A DNA stretch of 64,000 bases from Lutraria lutraria (lineage: Eukaryota > Mollusca > Bivalvia > Venerida > Mactridae). The notes under the pieces are model-generated. The model was not told where the DNA came from and ran no database searches. It saw only the letters and a program-made list of their open reading frames with translations. The position numbers and the translations under genes are program-made. Below are positions 48,317 through 60,024 of the stretch, piece by piece (the stretch's first letter is position 1; the number at the start of each line of letters is the position of its first letter). Where the stretch lies: contig OZ026835.1 of NCBI GenBank assembly GCA_964023205.1, positions 38,475,083 through 38,539,082 of the forward strand, read 5' to 3'.

Positions 48317-51134
48317 CTGTATAAACAGTACAATCAATTTCTGCAATTTTATGGCAATTTCCATCCGTCTTAATTGAAATGATATCCAACAAATATAACT
48401 CGACGTGCCCAATTTTTGGTAAATAATGTGAGATGCGTATAAAAATCAATAATCAGGTAAAGTTAGCAACCATATAAAGGGATCTCAAAAATATGAATTT
48501 ATTATCCGTCCTTTGTTTACACATCATTGAAAAAATAAATATACAAAGTAGTTAATCTACATTATTTTATGATATGTTTTTATAAGTGACATGTGGACGT
48601 ATGCCAAAATGATATATTAAGCATATACTTATATTATCAAAAATGTATTAATAATAAATTTCATTTAATGAAATATCATCGTCTATAAGAAATATATATT
48701 ACTTGATCTGTAACAATATTTACATAATACCTTCCATTAGGTATATTTCATAAAATAGTTTTCAGATGCTTTTTCTTATTTTTTTTGCAACATGGTTAAA
48801 AAATAATGTGCTGTATTTCTATAATAATTATGTACTTTGTGATAAAAAAAAATTGGAACGTTTTTATTGCAAGTAAAATTTATTTTCACATTTATCTAGG
48901 TAAAATAAGACCTACTTCAATTTTAACATCCAAAAAGCTAATGGGGCTTTAACAATAATGAAAACCATGATCTTTTTTTTTATATAATATCAACAAATTG
49001 GGTTATAAATATTTATACGGAAGTAAAGTAAAATATTTCACAGATTCTAATATTTTCATCCATGTTGTAATATGTTTTAGTCTTCAACCTCAATTATCCT
49101 AAAACTTGATTCAACGCGTCTAATTTTTATAACCCTGTATAATACATCATGCTGTGGCTGTATATATATGGGTACCTAATCAGCATATATGATCATCGCC
49201 AAATACACGTTGTTTCCGTAAACGTACGTAAATGTCCGAGATTTGCCGAACGATTGACGAATTGAACTTAAAAAAAATGTAAGGGATAGTTTTAAAAATC
49301 ATCAAAAGGGTCGAAGAAGATATTATTTGATTGTTTTCATATTTTACATGGTGAATGAAATTAAATTTTCAAAACGAATGCAATGAGTACAAATTTGATC
49401 ACATTTCCCCCCAAAAAGTTATGATGCTGAAAACATCAAATTTTCATTGAAAAATCTACCAATTTTACGCGTTTTACAATGAATATAGAGGGAATCGTTA
49501 GGTGTCTTTTTCAAACGCAAAAGGGTCGAAGAAAGCATTAATTTAAAATAATAAAAATACACCATTAGAAAGATAAAAGATTAATTAAACTTTTGTGATG
49601 AGTACAAATTTCGTATTTTAAATAGAATAAAAGTTATGACTATTATAGCGAAAATCCCCTTCTTTGTTTAATGTAAATTTTTTATCGATTTTCTAAATCA
49701 GCATGTCCGCGAAAGTTGGGTATGCGTAACGGCTGTTCCGGACAGAATTCACTGTGTTCCATGGCACAGTGGTTTCGAACATACTGGAACAGGAAGATTT
49801 CCAGGCAATATGGCTGAAAATAACAGGAAGTGTGCTGGTAATAGACCCAGCCTAAGTCTACTGAATATATGTAACTAAACGAACTTATTTTCCAAGGACA
49901 AGTTACATTTACATGAACTGATCATGGTTTTTATTTTATATTTAATATCTATGAAATATACTTCAAGATCTAGTCGATAAGTTTACTCTGACAAAAGGTA
50001 CGGGTTCGATATGATCAGGGTATGAACAGACGACGACCACTACCGCTTGTTAATAATCTTATTTGGAAGGAAAAATAGATTTAATATGTGTATGGGTGCA
50101 TCTAGTAGATGGTATACTTTTCTGACATTCGTGGATACTTGCAGCGTTGAGTGTTTTTTCAAACGCTCAAAAGCTGCATTTACTAACTTTCGTTGCCGCC
50201 ATGTTTATACATAGAATGACGTCACTGTTCTCAGAGTTCCTCCTTTTTACCGGCACAGATAGAACATGTTCCGGACAGTGTGATTTTGCGTTCGGAACAA
50301 GGAACAAGTGTGCAGGACGTCCAGAACAGGGTTACGAGCGCACCCCTTAAAAGGGTGCACTGCATCATGGAACGGGAACCAGTTTAACTATTTGTCTGCA
50401 GACTGAAACCAGCACTTTCGGAAGTTATCGTTTATAACGTAGTAAGCTGAAATTTACTTACGGAAATTAACGAGTTGTCCTGATTGATTAGAGTTGTTTC
50501 CCTTTGACCTTAAATAGTCAAATAAATATTTGAGTTACTTCCCTTTGATCAATTTATTTTCTGGTTCCCCGTGGATAATTTAAAATAGGAACCAACGAAA
50601 AGTCATATTATCTCTATAAAGTAAAATAAAAGAATGCAGCATTTGTTTCTTGTGTTGGTCAACAAAATCACTAACACGGGGCATAGATATAAAGCGTTTT
50701 TGTCGTCTGCTTATTTGAATTCTGCGAGTTTTAACGATACTGTAGTGCAAGATCCGAACGGTACCCAGTACTTGGTAAGAGAGTGGGGAGACGTTTGGCT
50801 GAGTTCAAATGGTGTTTGTGGTAGTACTTTAAGTATGTCTGTCCTGTAAATTATGTCCTGTGCCTCTAGCTGGCTATATTGTTGGATAATTACAGGAGGG
50901 CCCCTCTGCATATTTATCATGTTGTCTTGTAAAAGAGTTGTACGTCAAAAGGTAAAAAAAATATTATATTTTACTGTAAATAAATAATTAACATATTAAT
51001 AGGCCGCTTAAGGCGGAAGGACCACCTGAAATTCTGTTGGACCAGCAGGTTTCAAAAGCTGGCGGTCCTTTGGGCCACCATGCAAAATAAGTTAGTGTCG
51101 AGCCCTGTAATTAAATTGGCTGGGATATTTACCA
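48317..51134. other. No gene recognised
   Basis: AT-rich to 49.6 kb. 49.7-50.4 kb has repeated 'gttccgga'/'tccggaac' and 'ggaacagg' phrases, and 51.0-51.08 kb has a GC-rich stem 'aaggaccacc...ggtcctttggg'. No splice-bounded coding module was found. Confidence 0.35.
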
Positions 51135-51228
51135 ACTCGATTAGCTCAGTTGGTAGAGCATCTTACTTATAAGCAGGAGATCGCGGGTTCAAGCCTCGCA
51201 TCGGGTACATTATTTTCCTCCTATTACA
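51135..51228 (+). repeat. tRNA-derived SINE head, tRNA-Ile(UAU)-like
   Basis: 51135-51207 folds as a tRNA. The acceptor stem actcgat/atcgggt pairs at all seven positions (one T-G), the D stem is gctc/gagc, the T stem is gcggg/ctcgc with loop ttcaagc, and the A and B boxes are intact. The anticodon loop is cttataa (UAU), but its stem has two mismatches next to the loop. The 3' sequence 'acattattttcctcctattaca' is shared with the other tRNA-like sequence at 57.8 kb, so this is more likely a SINE than a working tRNA gene. Confidence 0.65.
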
Positions 51229-51871
51229 TCTGGTGCTGTGAGTGTGCGACTAGCCTTGGAATCTTAGAGCTAGGGTGAAGCAAAGTCTGGGTTAGTCTAC
51301 AGAGCCTAAAGGTTGTTGCAATAAATTGAAGTTAAAGAATCTGACCTCTACTTGTCCGATTCATAGTAACGTAATTTGGTTAACTCAAAAAAACACTCAG
51401 TCTTGGTCTATTTTCAGACGTAAACAAAATACTAGTAGCATTTTGTTTAGTGGCATTTTATCTCTGTGGAGTATCCGGATGGATACAATATTATAAGAAC
51501 TTCTCAGTATTACACTCCTTTTATTACGTTTCGGCTACTGCCTTTACCAAAAAAAAACGGATAGTCTTAATCAACTACATAATCTCAGTACATTTATATA
51601 AATATTCTTATGAAATGTTTTCTATGACGTCAATGACGTCACATAAAAATACGCCAGAGTTGACGTTACAAAATAATGCGCCACAAATACTCACAATGTC
51701 AAAAAGACGGTTAAATTGGTTCAAAACAAATTGGTCCAAAACAAACTTTTTACGCTGTGAAGAAATATGAAGAAAAAAATATTTAATGTTACTAATGCTT
51801 ATCTAATGAAAACAAAAATACGTCAAATAAGTTGATAATATATATTTCTTGACATATTTGTGCTTTTTATC

Positions 51872-53687
51872 ATGGATTCTGAAGATAAAACGACAGTTCA
51901 GTCGTTCAACGGAACTGAAAATTCAAAAGATACTCCTGAAGCGACACTGTATAGTGCAAACAACGGAGAAAAGAGATGTTTTGAACTTAATAAGATGAAA
52001 TCATTAAAAAAGAAGTTAGATTCTACAAATAGGGAGCATATCAAGATTACAGAGACTGGTGGAGGACTAAAGTTAGAAATGAATACAGCGGAATATGAAT
52101 TCTTCAAGTATGCCAAAGAATCGTTTTATGCATCGGAACTTTTAGATTGCAAGGTAACTAAAATTCCCGTCCTTGATTCTAAAGGTGCCTTAGTGGAAAC
52201 TAAGTACTAATTAACTCGTGGCCGTAAATGCATTTACACGCTTAATCTATATCACACCAAAAGCTCATGCTTGGTTAATGGTAAACAAATAAAAAGATTT
52301 AATGATACTGATCTTCCACACATTTTACGGCGTGTTGAAAATGAAGTCGCTGGGTTAAATGACAATTCTGAATTAAGACATGTATTACAAAAATGTATCG
52401 ATAATAATTCTCCTACAAACAAAGAAGATTCACCCAATAATCAAATGTCATGTATTGAAAATACTGCTGATGAGCCGTCATCTGTAACTGACGTAAATAC
52501 TGGTCATTCATCAGAGGTTACAAAATCTGAAAATGTCATTGAAAACCAATTACAAATCTGTATTAGGTGAAATCAATGACGTGAAATCTACTCTTCGTGA
52601 CCATATTAAACATTTCAACATGAAAATAGATCAAATTAGAGATGAAATAACAAGCATTAAGAAACATGCCTACACGTTAACGAAAGATACAAATGAGAAA
52701 ATTGAAACATTAGTAATGAGTACCCATAGTGGCGAAGAAATAAACATGAAATTCAATGACAAGTTGCAGAGAAGAATCCAATCAATCATTGACACTCCAA
52801 GTAGTATTAAATCAAACACTGTTTCATCTTCAAAACCTCAAAATGAACCCGTCAGTCATGTCATAAATAAAACAAATGTGGACGACCGTGAATCTCCATT
52901 ATATACACCAACTACAAATTTTCCTCAAAATACACTCGGACAGCTGCATGGTATACCACCTACAAATACATCAGATAAAAGTAGAGATCATCAGGTCACT
53001 AGTGCCCAACATCCAATGAAAACCTTGATCATAGGTGACTCCATTGTGAAAGGAATACAAAGAAAGGGTCTACAGAAAAATATTGACGTCCTTACTTTGA
53101 AAGGAGCTTGTTTAAAGGACATTCTCGCTAAACTCAGCAGTATGCATCTTGATAGGTATTCTATGTACAATAAAGTAGTGTTATATACAGGGGGAACTGA
53201 TGGAGCCAATGGGCATTCACTGCATATCGTATATAAAGAGTTGAGAAAAATTGTTTCACTTCTTCATCACCATGATTGCTATGTATATCTTTGCACACTT
53301 TCGCCTCGTATGGATGTAGATGTTACTCCATTCAATGACATGGTGATACAACTAGCAAGAGATTTTAATCTCAACATCATCGATGTACACAGAGTATATA
53401 TCTACGGAGATGGTAGCATGGTACGGGAATACTACCATTGAGACAACATCCATTTCAATCCACGAGGATCTACGCGTTTAGTTCATTGCATAAACTCAGC
53501 AACTTCTATAGTTAAAAGACGGACCTCACAACTGAATACTGATTCTCAACAATACGTAGAAAGACATCAAACGACCTCAAACATGAATGATAATCTCTTT
53601 GGACCCTACTCTGTCTTCCGACAATCTAAGTGCTTGATCTGTGGGTTGTCTACTCACACTACAAAGGACTGTAAATATCAATGGTAG
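51872..53687 (+). pseudogene. Non-LTR retrotransposon ORF1: coiled-coil, SGNH esterase, CCHC knuckle
   Basis: ORF1 of a CR1/L2-type LINE. The N-terminal part has L-K-L-E-M-N-T-A-E-Y-E-F-F and Y-T-L-N-L-Y-H-T-K-S-S; a helical, probably coiled-coil segment follows at 52.55-52.75 kb. The SGNH/GDSL-like domain has L-I-I-G-D-S-I-V-K-G (block I), Y-T-G-G-T-D-G-A-N-G (block III) and D-N-I-H-F-N-P-R-G (catalytic D-x-x-H). The end is a C-x2-C-x4-H-x4-C zinc knuckle and stop at 53685. Such ORF1 proteins bind RNA and may contact membranes. It is broken by in-frame stops at 52208 and 53439 and a frameshift near 52.55 kb. Confidence 0.82.
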
Positions 53688-53705
53688 GATCATGTTGACA
53701 AACAC

Positions 53706-54420
53706 TTGAACAAATATGAAATTCTATCATCATTATGTGAAAATTGTAATAACATAATTTGTAAGTGTTCATTTTCCTTTTCAGATGATAGTAATAAGTA
53801 TTGTATAACTCATAGTCCTTCCTTACATAGCAGTCTTAATTTTGAAGTAAATAATTTAAATGCTAGTAAAACGTTATCCAGTAATATTCCGCCATCAAAT
53901 AGTCAAATATTCACTATACAGTATCAAAATATTATTTTACCTCGTCCTCATGATACGTGCAAGAAATTTAATACTAGTATTGATACTTTAAGTCCGTTAT
54001 TTTTTATGAAAAAGGTTTGAATGTCACTCATTTAAATGTTCAACATTTAATGCCTAAATTTGATGAAATCAAATATGATTTACTAGCAACTAAAAGGATG
54101 CATGTACTAGGGCTTTGTGAAACGTTTCTGTCTGATTAGCAATTAGCAATACTGAATTAGAAATTGATAATTTTACTTTTGAAAGAAAAGATCGAATCTG
54201 TAAAAAGGGGGGTGGTTTGCTTGTTTACATTTCGAATGATATCCCTTACAAACGTCGCTTTGATTTTGTCATAAAACTATTAAATATAGAAGTTTTAAAA
54301 AGTTTGATGAAAACTTATTTAGACAGGATATGATAAAGTCTAATCTTTCTGCAATAGAATGCTACAATCATCCTAATATTTCTTTGCATCTTTTCTATAA
54401 TATAGTGGTCAATATTGGGC
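53706..54420 (+). pseudogene. Non-LTR retrotransposon ORF2 remnant (endonuclease start, internal deletion)
   Basis: A short leader with C-E-N-C-N-N-I-I-C-K-C is followed by the N-terminal AP-endonuclease region: L-N-V-Q-H-L-M-P-K-F-D-E, then G-L-C-E-T-F-L-S-D near 54110-54138 and G-G-G-L-L-V-Y-I near 54210. At about 54290 it jumps to N-L-F-R-Q-D-M-I, which matches the linker before reverse transcriptase in this class. So the second half of the endonuclease is deleted, and no reverse transcriptase follows. Confidence 0.7.
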
Positions 54421-54527
54421 CAGCCCGGGGGTCAGTTGATTTTAACACCTACTTAAGAGTTTTGGTAGATAGTTCTTTACCATGTCAAATAACCTTTCCT
54501 TGATCAAATTATCCCTTAGTGTTACAA

Positions 54528-54572
54528 TGCTCAGGTGAGCGATATAGGGCTATCATGACCATCTTGTTTGGA
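54528..54572 (-). mobile_element. Fragment of the shared 5' head of the hairpin-ended elements
   Basis: Reads on the minus strand as caagatggtcatgatagccctatatcgctcacctgagc (given in parts: 'aagatggtcatgatag', 'ccctatatcgctcacctgag'). No array or tail follows. Confidence 0.7.
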
Positions 54573-54727
54573 ATTAAGAAGGTGACTGTAATAAAATTAC
54601 TTCTTTTTTTTCGGGATGGTAAACATTTCATAATGTTTTGCAAATAAATCTGTCCATGCTTGTAGATTATAAACATAACATAAATAGAAGTTTGAAAACT
54701 TGTCCATTATGATCCCTCTACCTTACA

Positions 54728-55256
54728 TTAGTGTTCATCCTAACTGATCTATGGAAATTAAAAATGTTGATGGGAGCAAAGCTAACATAGGTAGTGGGCG
54801 AAATTATTTGGCCTATTAACCTATGCAATGTTATTTTTATATTATGAATGTTTCTGTTGACCAGTGTAAAATTAGCTTCAAATATGCTGTACTGAGGACT
54901 GGTACAGTACATGTAAATTTGTATATAGTACTGGCACGATTGACAAATTTAATTTTGATTGATGGGAAAATAATGTAAGCCTGGTTATCTACACCGCTTA
55001 GTCCAACTAATTATAAAACTGTTTGTGACATCGAGACACATTTTCGACTGTCCCTCACAGGCTTAGAGGATGGCCCTTCCAACTTTATTCATGAAACCGG
55101 CCAACCGAAAAGCCAAATTAGTAGGGCTACTACACTGTTGTACTTTTGGAAGACTTAAACTAAACTATAAGTTTCACATACTAGCTGGCAACAATTTAAT
55201 CAGTGTATTCATATTTAACAGCTGAGTTTCCATAGAACAGTTAGGATGAACACTAA
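54728..55256. mobile_element. TIR element with about 30-bp ends
   Basis: ttagtgttcatcctaactg-(atctatggaaa) at 54728 is matched in inverse by (tttccatagaa)-cagttaggatgaacactaa at 55227-55256. The 529-bp body contains 'gtccaactaatta...ctgtttgtgac' and 'aaccgaaaagcc.aattagta', repeated at 57509-57650. Confidence 0.7.
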
Positions 55257-55395
55257 TATATACCACAGGGATACAGCTCATTGATTTTGTTCACTATATA
55301 CTCGTACTTATTAACTATATATATAATACATTACATATAAAGTACATTGTATATATAGCAACAGTCAATGAGCCGTATATCCCTGTGATATATAC
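55257..55395. mobile_element. Short TIR element adjoining the previous one
   Basis: 'accacagggata.cagctcattga' at 55262 pairs with 'tcaatgagccgtatatccctgtgata' at 55365-55391. The AT-rich core is about 80 bp. Confidence 0.6.
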
Positions 55396-55748
55396 ATATG
55401 ATAACTACTACTGGTTTTTTGCTGTTTTCTAGCTACCTTGTTGTGAATAGTGTGAAAAAAAAAATAGGGATGAGTAATTTGGTAAACACAATTTGTCTCC
55501 CATTTTACAACCTCGGAACAAATGGTAAATTTTCCTATTTTTTTAAATTGAACGATAATTCAGCTTTCCATAACTGTCACTCACTCAGCGCACATGAATT
55601 CTTATACAGACCGAACTACTATGTTTTGGGCCATCCACCTAGGCTGGTTCCCGTCGTACTATATAGTATTTTAGAAGTGACAAGGGGCAGGTAATCCAGA
55701 CTAGGCATCCACCATGCATCGCCCTAAGCTCCTCCCAGAGACATAGAT

Positions 55749-56086
55749 CAGGCGCGTAGCTAGCCCTCCATGGATGTGGATTCAGGATTAAGGAAGGGGG
55801 TTTCCGGGGGCATGCTCCCCCGAAAATGTTTGAAAATAATGGTGCAATCTGGTGCATTCTAGGCGATTTCAGGGCCGTAAAAACCCGAAAATCCTGCGTA
55901 AATTCCGGCACCGATTTCTTAATATTATATTAGAATATGGACAAATAGAATTCATTAAGGCGTCAAGGGTTTATACATTCGGAAGTAGATTTTTGTGATT
56001 TTAAAGAAATCCTGATTTTTTTTTGTTTTTTTGTCAGAATCATGTGGATTCAGCCGGGTACTCGCGTATAGGCAGCTACGCGCCTG
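55749..56086. mobile_element. MITE with TIR caggcgcgtagct
   Basis: caggcgcgtagct at 55749 and agctacgcgcctg at 56074-56086 are exact inverse copies. 'tagat' flanks both sides (55744-55748 and 56087-56091), consistent with a 5-bp target duplication. Joining the flanks restores an inverted repeat agagacatagat-n6-atctatgtctct, the insertion target. Confidence 0.75.
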
Positions 56087-56543
56087 TAGATAATGTGATC
56101 TATGTCTCTGCTCCTCCCAACCCCTAGCTCACTCAAAACTGAATGACTGCATAATGTACAGTACGTGCTGCCTATCATTGACAACTACCTGACAGCCCTT
56201 ATCAATCAATACCTATAATTCTGTTACCGCTTTTTTATTCTAAAGCCTAATTTTATTTTAGTAAAATTGTTCTTTGTCACGTCCCACTTATCGTCAAATG
56301 ATATTCATGACGAATTATAAGGACTGAAAAACTAAAATCTTACAGTGACAGTTGGCGGGAAAAGGTCGCTTGCAAGCGTTTAAGGACGTGAAATTGATCG
56401 AACACCTGTTATCCGGAAGCGGAAGTACGAACGTTGCTATACAGGTTACTAACGGCGCTTTCGTACATCGCTAATTGACAATTTACACCTTTATTATTCA
56501 ATTATCACGTTTTATGCTCCGATAATCGGTAAAAAAGTTCGAA

Positions 56544-56760
56544 ATGTCTAGTGCACTTGCAGGCACGGTAAGAACAATCAAGAAGGACATTCAAGATATA
56601 TGTCAGAGTGGAAATTATTACGTTACAGAGGAATTAGGCAACCAGTTCAATGCCATATCAAATGGTTTGGACCATTTAAATCTCGATGGTTACTTGATGA
56701 ACACGTCGTCTGGTTGGCAAAAAGGATTTGATTCCAACCAAGTTAGAGCCTACAGCCAAA
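56544..56760 (+). CDS. Exon 1 of a five-exon gene, putative ciliary/axonemal protein
   Basis: Starts at ATG 56544 (aaATGTCTAGTGC) and ends at caa a|gtaagt, phase 1. It encodes M-S-S-A-L-A-G-T-V-R-T-I-K-K-D-I-Q-D-I-C, then an amphipathic stretch with Y-V-T-E-E-L-G-N-Q-F and N-G-L-D-H-L-N-L-D-G-Y. There is no signal peptide or membrane segment, so it is probably cytosolic. The full model joins 56544-56760, 58056-58201, 58973-59168, 59926-60024 and 60475-60887: 1071 nt, 356 residues, with every junction in phase. Confidence 0.75.
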
Positions 56761-57508
56761 GTAAGTATACTGGGTTAATCACATAATTCTTGTAAAAAAC
56801 TGTGATTTAGGGAAATATATAATGCCAATTTAATTTTAAGTTGATTACTTAAAGTTACCTCTGTGGCATTATGGTGCCTGTGATACTGCCTTTTTGGATG
56901 CAGGATTCAGATATTTTTTTTGGCAGGATTTGGGACTACGTGGCAAAATGAGACGCGGAACTCACATTTGTTCTTAATGGGACACGGGACTCTCTCTATC
57001 TCTTGTTACTGTCAGAGGGTTATGCACCAGTTTGTTAGTTTGTTAGGGAGAGTGAGATTAAAAGAAAAGAAAATCTGAGCTATAGTAAGCATCAGGAAAT
57101 AGTGAGACTGGAGATAAAAGACTCAGTCATTGTTAGGTTTGGTTAGTAATTGGTGAGGTGCAGGAAGGAAAACATAAAGTATGTAGAATGAAAGAATTAT
57201 GTATCAGTCACATCATCACACATACATGAAGTCTCTATGTACAATCATTATACAACTATATATAAATTCATTAATTGGATAGAAGCTAAACATGGGGTGA
57301 TTTAAAAGAAAAAATAAGTAGAAAAAAATAGAAGGGACACAGGACTCGTGGGGAGGGGGTATTACTGCCCCATTGGGTTATGTATTGATGTCATTGGATA
57401 TGTTTCATCCATATACTGGTAGTGATGTTTCATTTGAGTGGCAGCTTACTAGTGATATCAGTGACAAAGGTCGTCATCAAGACAGAAAGATGTAGTGTCA
57501 ATTAATGT

Positions 57509-57650
57509 AGGTGGTCTGGTTATTCCAACTAATTAGACCGTTTGTGACGATGAGACACTTTCTTTACTTGGCCCCTCCTGCGCAGTTGAGAGGATGGCCA
57601 ACCGAAAAGCTGAATTAGTAGGGCTAGTGGACTGGTATATCCAGTTTTTG
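57509..57650. repeat. Interspersed repeat related to 54.99-55.14 kb
   Basis: Shares 'ttccaactaatta', 'gtttgtgac', 'gagaggatggcc' and 'aaccgaaaagc.gaattagta' with the element at 54728. It lies in intron 1. Confidence 0.55.
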
Positions 57651-57811
57651 TGGTATTAATGTGGTATCAACATATTTTACAAAAATGACAAAATTTCTGT
57701 ATAATAACCTAATCATGACTGATTGTTTGCAAATATTGACAAGCTATAATGATTGGCAGAAGTTGTGTTTAAAAATTCATGGAATAATACACATACATAA
57801 TGGAATGGTCC

Positions 57812-57909
57812 TGTAATAGGAGGAGGAAAATAATGTTCCCGATGCGGGACTCGATCCTGCAACCTCCTGTTTGCAAGTCAGATGCTTTACTATCCTAACT
57901 AATTGGGCT
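57812..57909 (-). repeat. tRNA-derived SINE, tRNA-Ala(UGC)-like head
   Basis: On the minus strand: gcccaat-ta-gtta...catctga-cttgcaa-acaggaggttgcagg-atcgagt-cccgc-atcggg, followed by 'aacattattttcctcctcct'. Anticodon loop cttgcaa (UGC). D-stem and acceptor mismatches exclude a functional tRNA. The 3' sequence after the head matches that of the 51.1 kb copy. Confidence 0.65.
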
Positions 57910-58055
57910 GGTGAATATTCATATAATTTAGTTTTTTGTGTTTTAATATAATAAAAATAAACATTATGCGATGTAATAATTATATTTCTAATAAGTTCTT
58001 TAGCACAAAGTTATTAATAACATGTATATGACAGTGTTCTGTTTCATTGATTCAG

Positions 58056-58201
58056 ATGCCAAGAATAACCTGGATACATTATGTTCCACACTGTATGATT
58101 ACAAAGCTAAAATGGGAAATACTACCATCAACTCTTGTCAAGAAAATGAAATAAGGGAAAGACACAATTGGGCTGTGAACAACTTACAATCAGTAGAAAA
58201 G
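58056..58201 (+). CDS. Exon 2 of the five-exon gene
   Basis: Acceptor ttgattcag|at, donor gaaaag|gtattg; phase 1 to 0. It encodes A-K-N-N-L-D-T-L-C-S-T-L-Y-D-Y-K-A-K, N-S-C-Q-E-N-E-I-R-E-R-H and W-A-V-N-N-L-Q-S-V-E-K, a charged helical region that may form a short coiled coil. The donor is weaker than the others. Reading on past it gives no similar sequence, and the splice to 58973 keeps the frame. Confidence 0.68.
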
Positions 58202-58404
58202 GTATTGTATAGACTCAATTTTACTACAGTCAAACCTGTTAACATAATTTCCTACTTAGGTAATAGTAAATTTGACCCTTTGGTTCCAATTCTCAACAGT
58301 CAAAAACTTTATTTTGCAAATTTCAAGAGTCAAAATGCCATTTTAAGGGTCAAAAGGGGAGCCCTAAGATTCAGAGTCATTCTAAATAATCAAGAATAGT
58401 TTCT

Positions 58405-58478
58405 GTAGGAATGACCTGTATTCACTGGGTGGCCTTTATTCAAAGGTGGCAGCTTACACAGGTTTGACTACATAGATA
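58405..58478. repeat. 'acagtcaagtc'-family MITE fragment
   Basis: 'ggaatgacctgtattca', 'gtggcctttattcaaaggtgg' and 'acaggtttgactaca' match the longer copies at 20295 and 59207. Confidence 0.45.
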
Positions 58479-58972
58479 CAAATAAAAATGTATTCATAGA
58501 TTATAATCTTTCTTGTTTAAAAGCATTATCTTGATTTTTTTAAAGTAAAAAGTACCTGTACAATAAATAACCCCTCTGGTTAGCTCAGTGGTAGACTGTA
58601 AAGAGGTGGAGAGACTAATACCCTAGTGATGCATATGTTGCTCCATTTGACTGAAGATGTGCGACTTTCATGATCATTAACTTTGTACCATATTTCTGAT
58701 TCATGCATCAGCTGCTTAGGGAAAGAAGTGTGAATCATTTGTAATGTGTTTACAACCAAGGGGCACCTGTCAGATGAACTTACCATAGTGCACTACTTAA
58801 ATACTTGTAATAAATGACATTGGACCAAATACAATTTAAAATCAAACTGCATTTCCATTTTGGAATAAAATAAGTAATTTTACAATCCTTTGATACTACA
58901 GAGATTCTTACAGTAAAAAATTTAACAATATGAATGATAATTAAAACTTCGATTATTATTGGTACATGACAG

Positions 58973-59168
58973 GATATGGCACCATTCACACATGGAGCTG
59001 CTGACAGGATCAAACAGTTTGGTGATCATATTGGAGTGACCGACAGATATACTGGTTACCGTAACAACCTGACACGAGGAACCAGAGAACCATTTAAACT
59101 TGGAACATCTTGGATGGACAAGAACACACAGGGTGGATTCCTCAGAAGTAGTTTTAACAGATCCAACA
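58973..59168 (+). CDS. Exon 3 of the five-exon gene
   Basis: Acceptor catgacag|ga, donor aac a|gtaagt; phase 0 to 1. It encodes D-M-A-P-F-T-H-G-A-A-D-R-I-K-Q-F, then R-Y-T-G-Y-R-N-N-L-T-R-G-T, F-K-L-G-T-S-W and G-G-F-L-R-S-S-F. 'Y-T-G-Y-R-x-N' followed by a basic loop resembles the short Tyr/Arg motifs of axonemal microtubule-stabilising proteins such as SAXO4/PPP1R32. This is similarity of style, not a proven orthologue. Confidence 0.75.
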
Positions 59169-59206
59169 GTAAGTGATTCATTTCTGATGATTGATCAAAC
59201 CTGTGA

Positions 59207-59360
59207 ACAAAAACCACCCTCGGAAAGACATAACATGGCCTTTCTTGACAAGCGGCCTTTTATTGGATATTAGATAATCTATGTTTTTTTTCAAGGAATG
59301 ACCTTTATTCAGAGGATGGCTTTATTTGGAGGTGGCTGCTAACTGACTTGACTGTATATA
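59207..59360. mobile_element. 'acagtcaagtc' MITE-like repeat in intron 3
   Basis: It has 'catggcctttcttgacaagc', 'aatgacctttattcag', 'ggctttatttgg' and 'tgacttgactgtatat', collinear with 20295-20470. Confidence 0.5.
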
Positions 59361-59925
59361 GAAACTTTTCACAAACTTATTTTAAGATAACAGTATGCTT
59401 CATTAACTATTCTTCATTTTGAATTCAATAGAATTAATAAATACAGTTGATCATACAAACAGTACGAACAAAATTGAAATGGGTCAGTGATGGTAGTCAT
59501 CTAACTCACCTTCCTGGGTTTTTTTTAGGAAAAGGGGAAGACATTGGGATTGGGCGCTGGTAAGAGGGGAAATTTGTGGAAATACTCACAATGCAAATAG
59601 AGGAAATATATTTTTTTAAGGAAAAATATAGCATTAAGTTCCGAGGGGAAGATGCTGACTATCAGTATCAATTTCTTATTAAATACTGCTTTCATGTCAC
59701 CTTCAATTACTGCTTCCCAATCTCATATAGAATTACGTATATAAGCTGATGTTTCAGAAACTACAGAGTGGTTTGTTGCTATGTGACCAAATGACCTTCT
59801 GGCTTAACTTGACTACAATTTTGTTCTAGTCATTAATCTTTTCCTTATACAACTAAACTGAGAGATTGCTACTTTCAAACTTTGAAATTAGGTTTACTGA
59901 GTTTTAATGTACAATTTTATTTCAG

Positions 59926-60024
59926 CATTTGCTGGGCAGCCTACCACCCAACAGACTATGAGTTCTCAAAGTAGTGGTAAAGTTAGGTTTGGAACAACTC
60001 AACCTGGTGTTGTCAACACAAAAG
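59926..60024 (+). CDS. Exon 4 of the five-exon gene
   Basis: Acceptor atttcag|ca, donor aaa g|gtaaca; class 1-1, 99 nt, so it can be skipped in frame. It encodes a Ser/Thr/Gln-rich low-complexity linker, F-A-G-Q-P-T-T-Q-Q-T-M-S-S then V-R-F-G-T-T-Q-P-G-V-V. Probably disordered. Confidence 0.72.

Noticed and set aside
50634..50849. 71-residue plus-strand ORF with 'V-Q-D-P-N-G-T-Q-Y-L'
   Set aside because: It has one possible donor (cttg|gtaaga) but no acceptor, and no neighbouring exon continues it.
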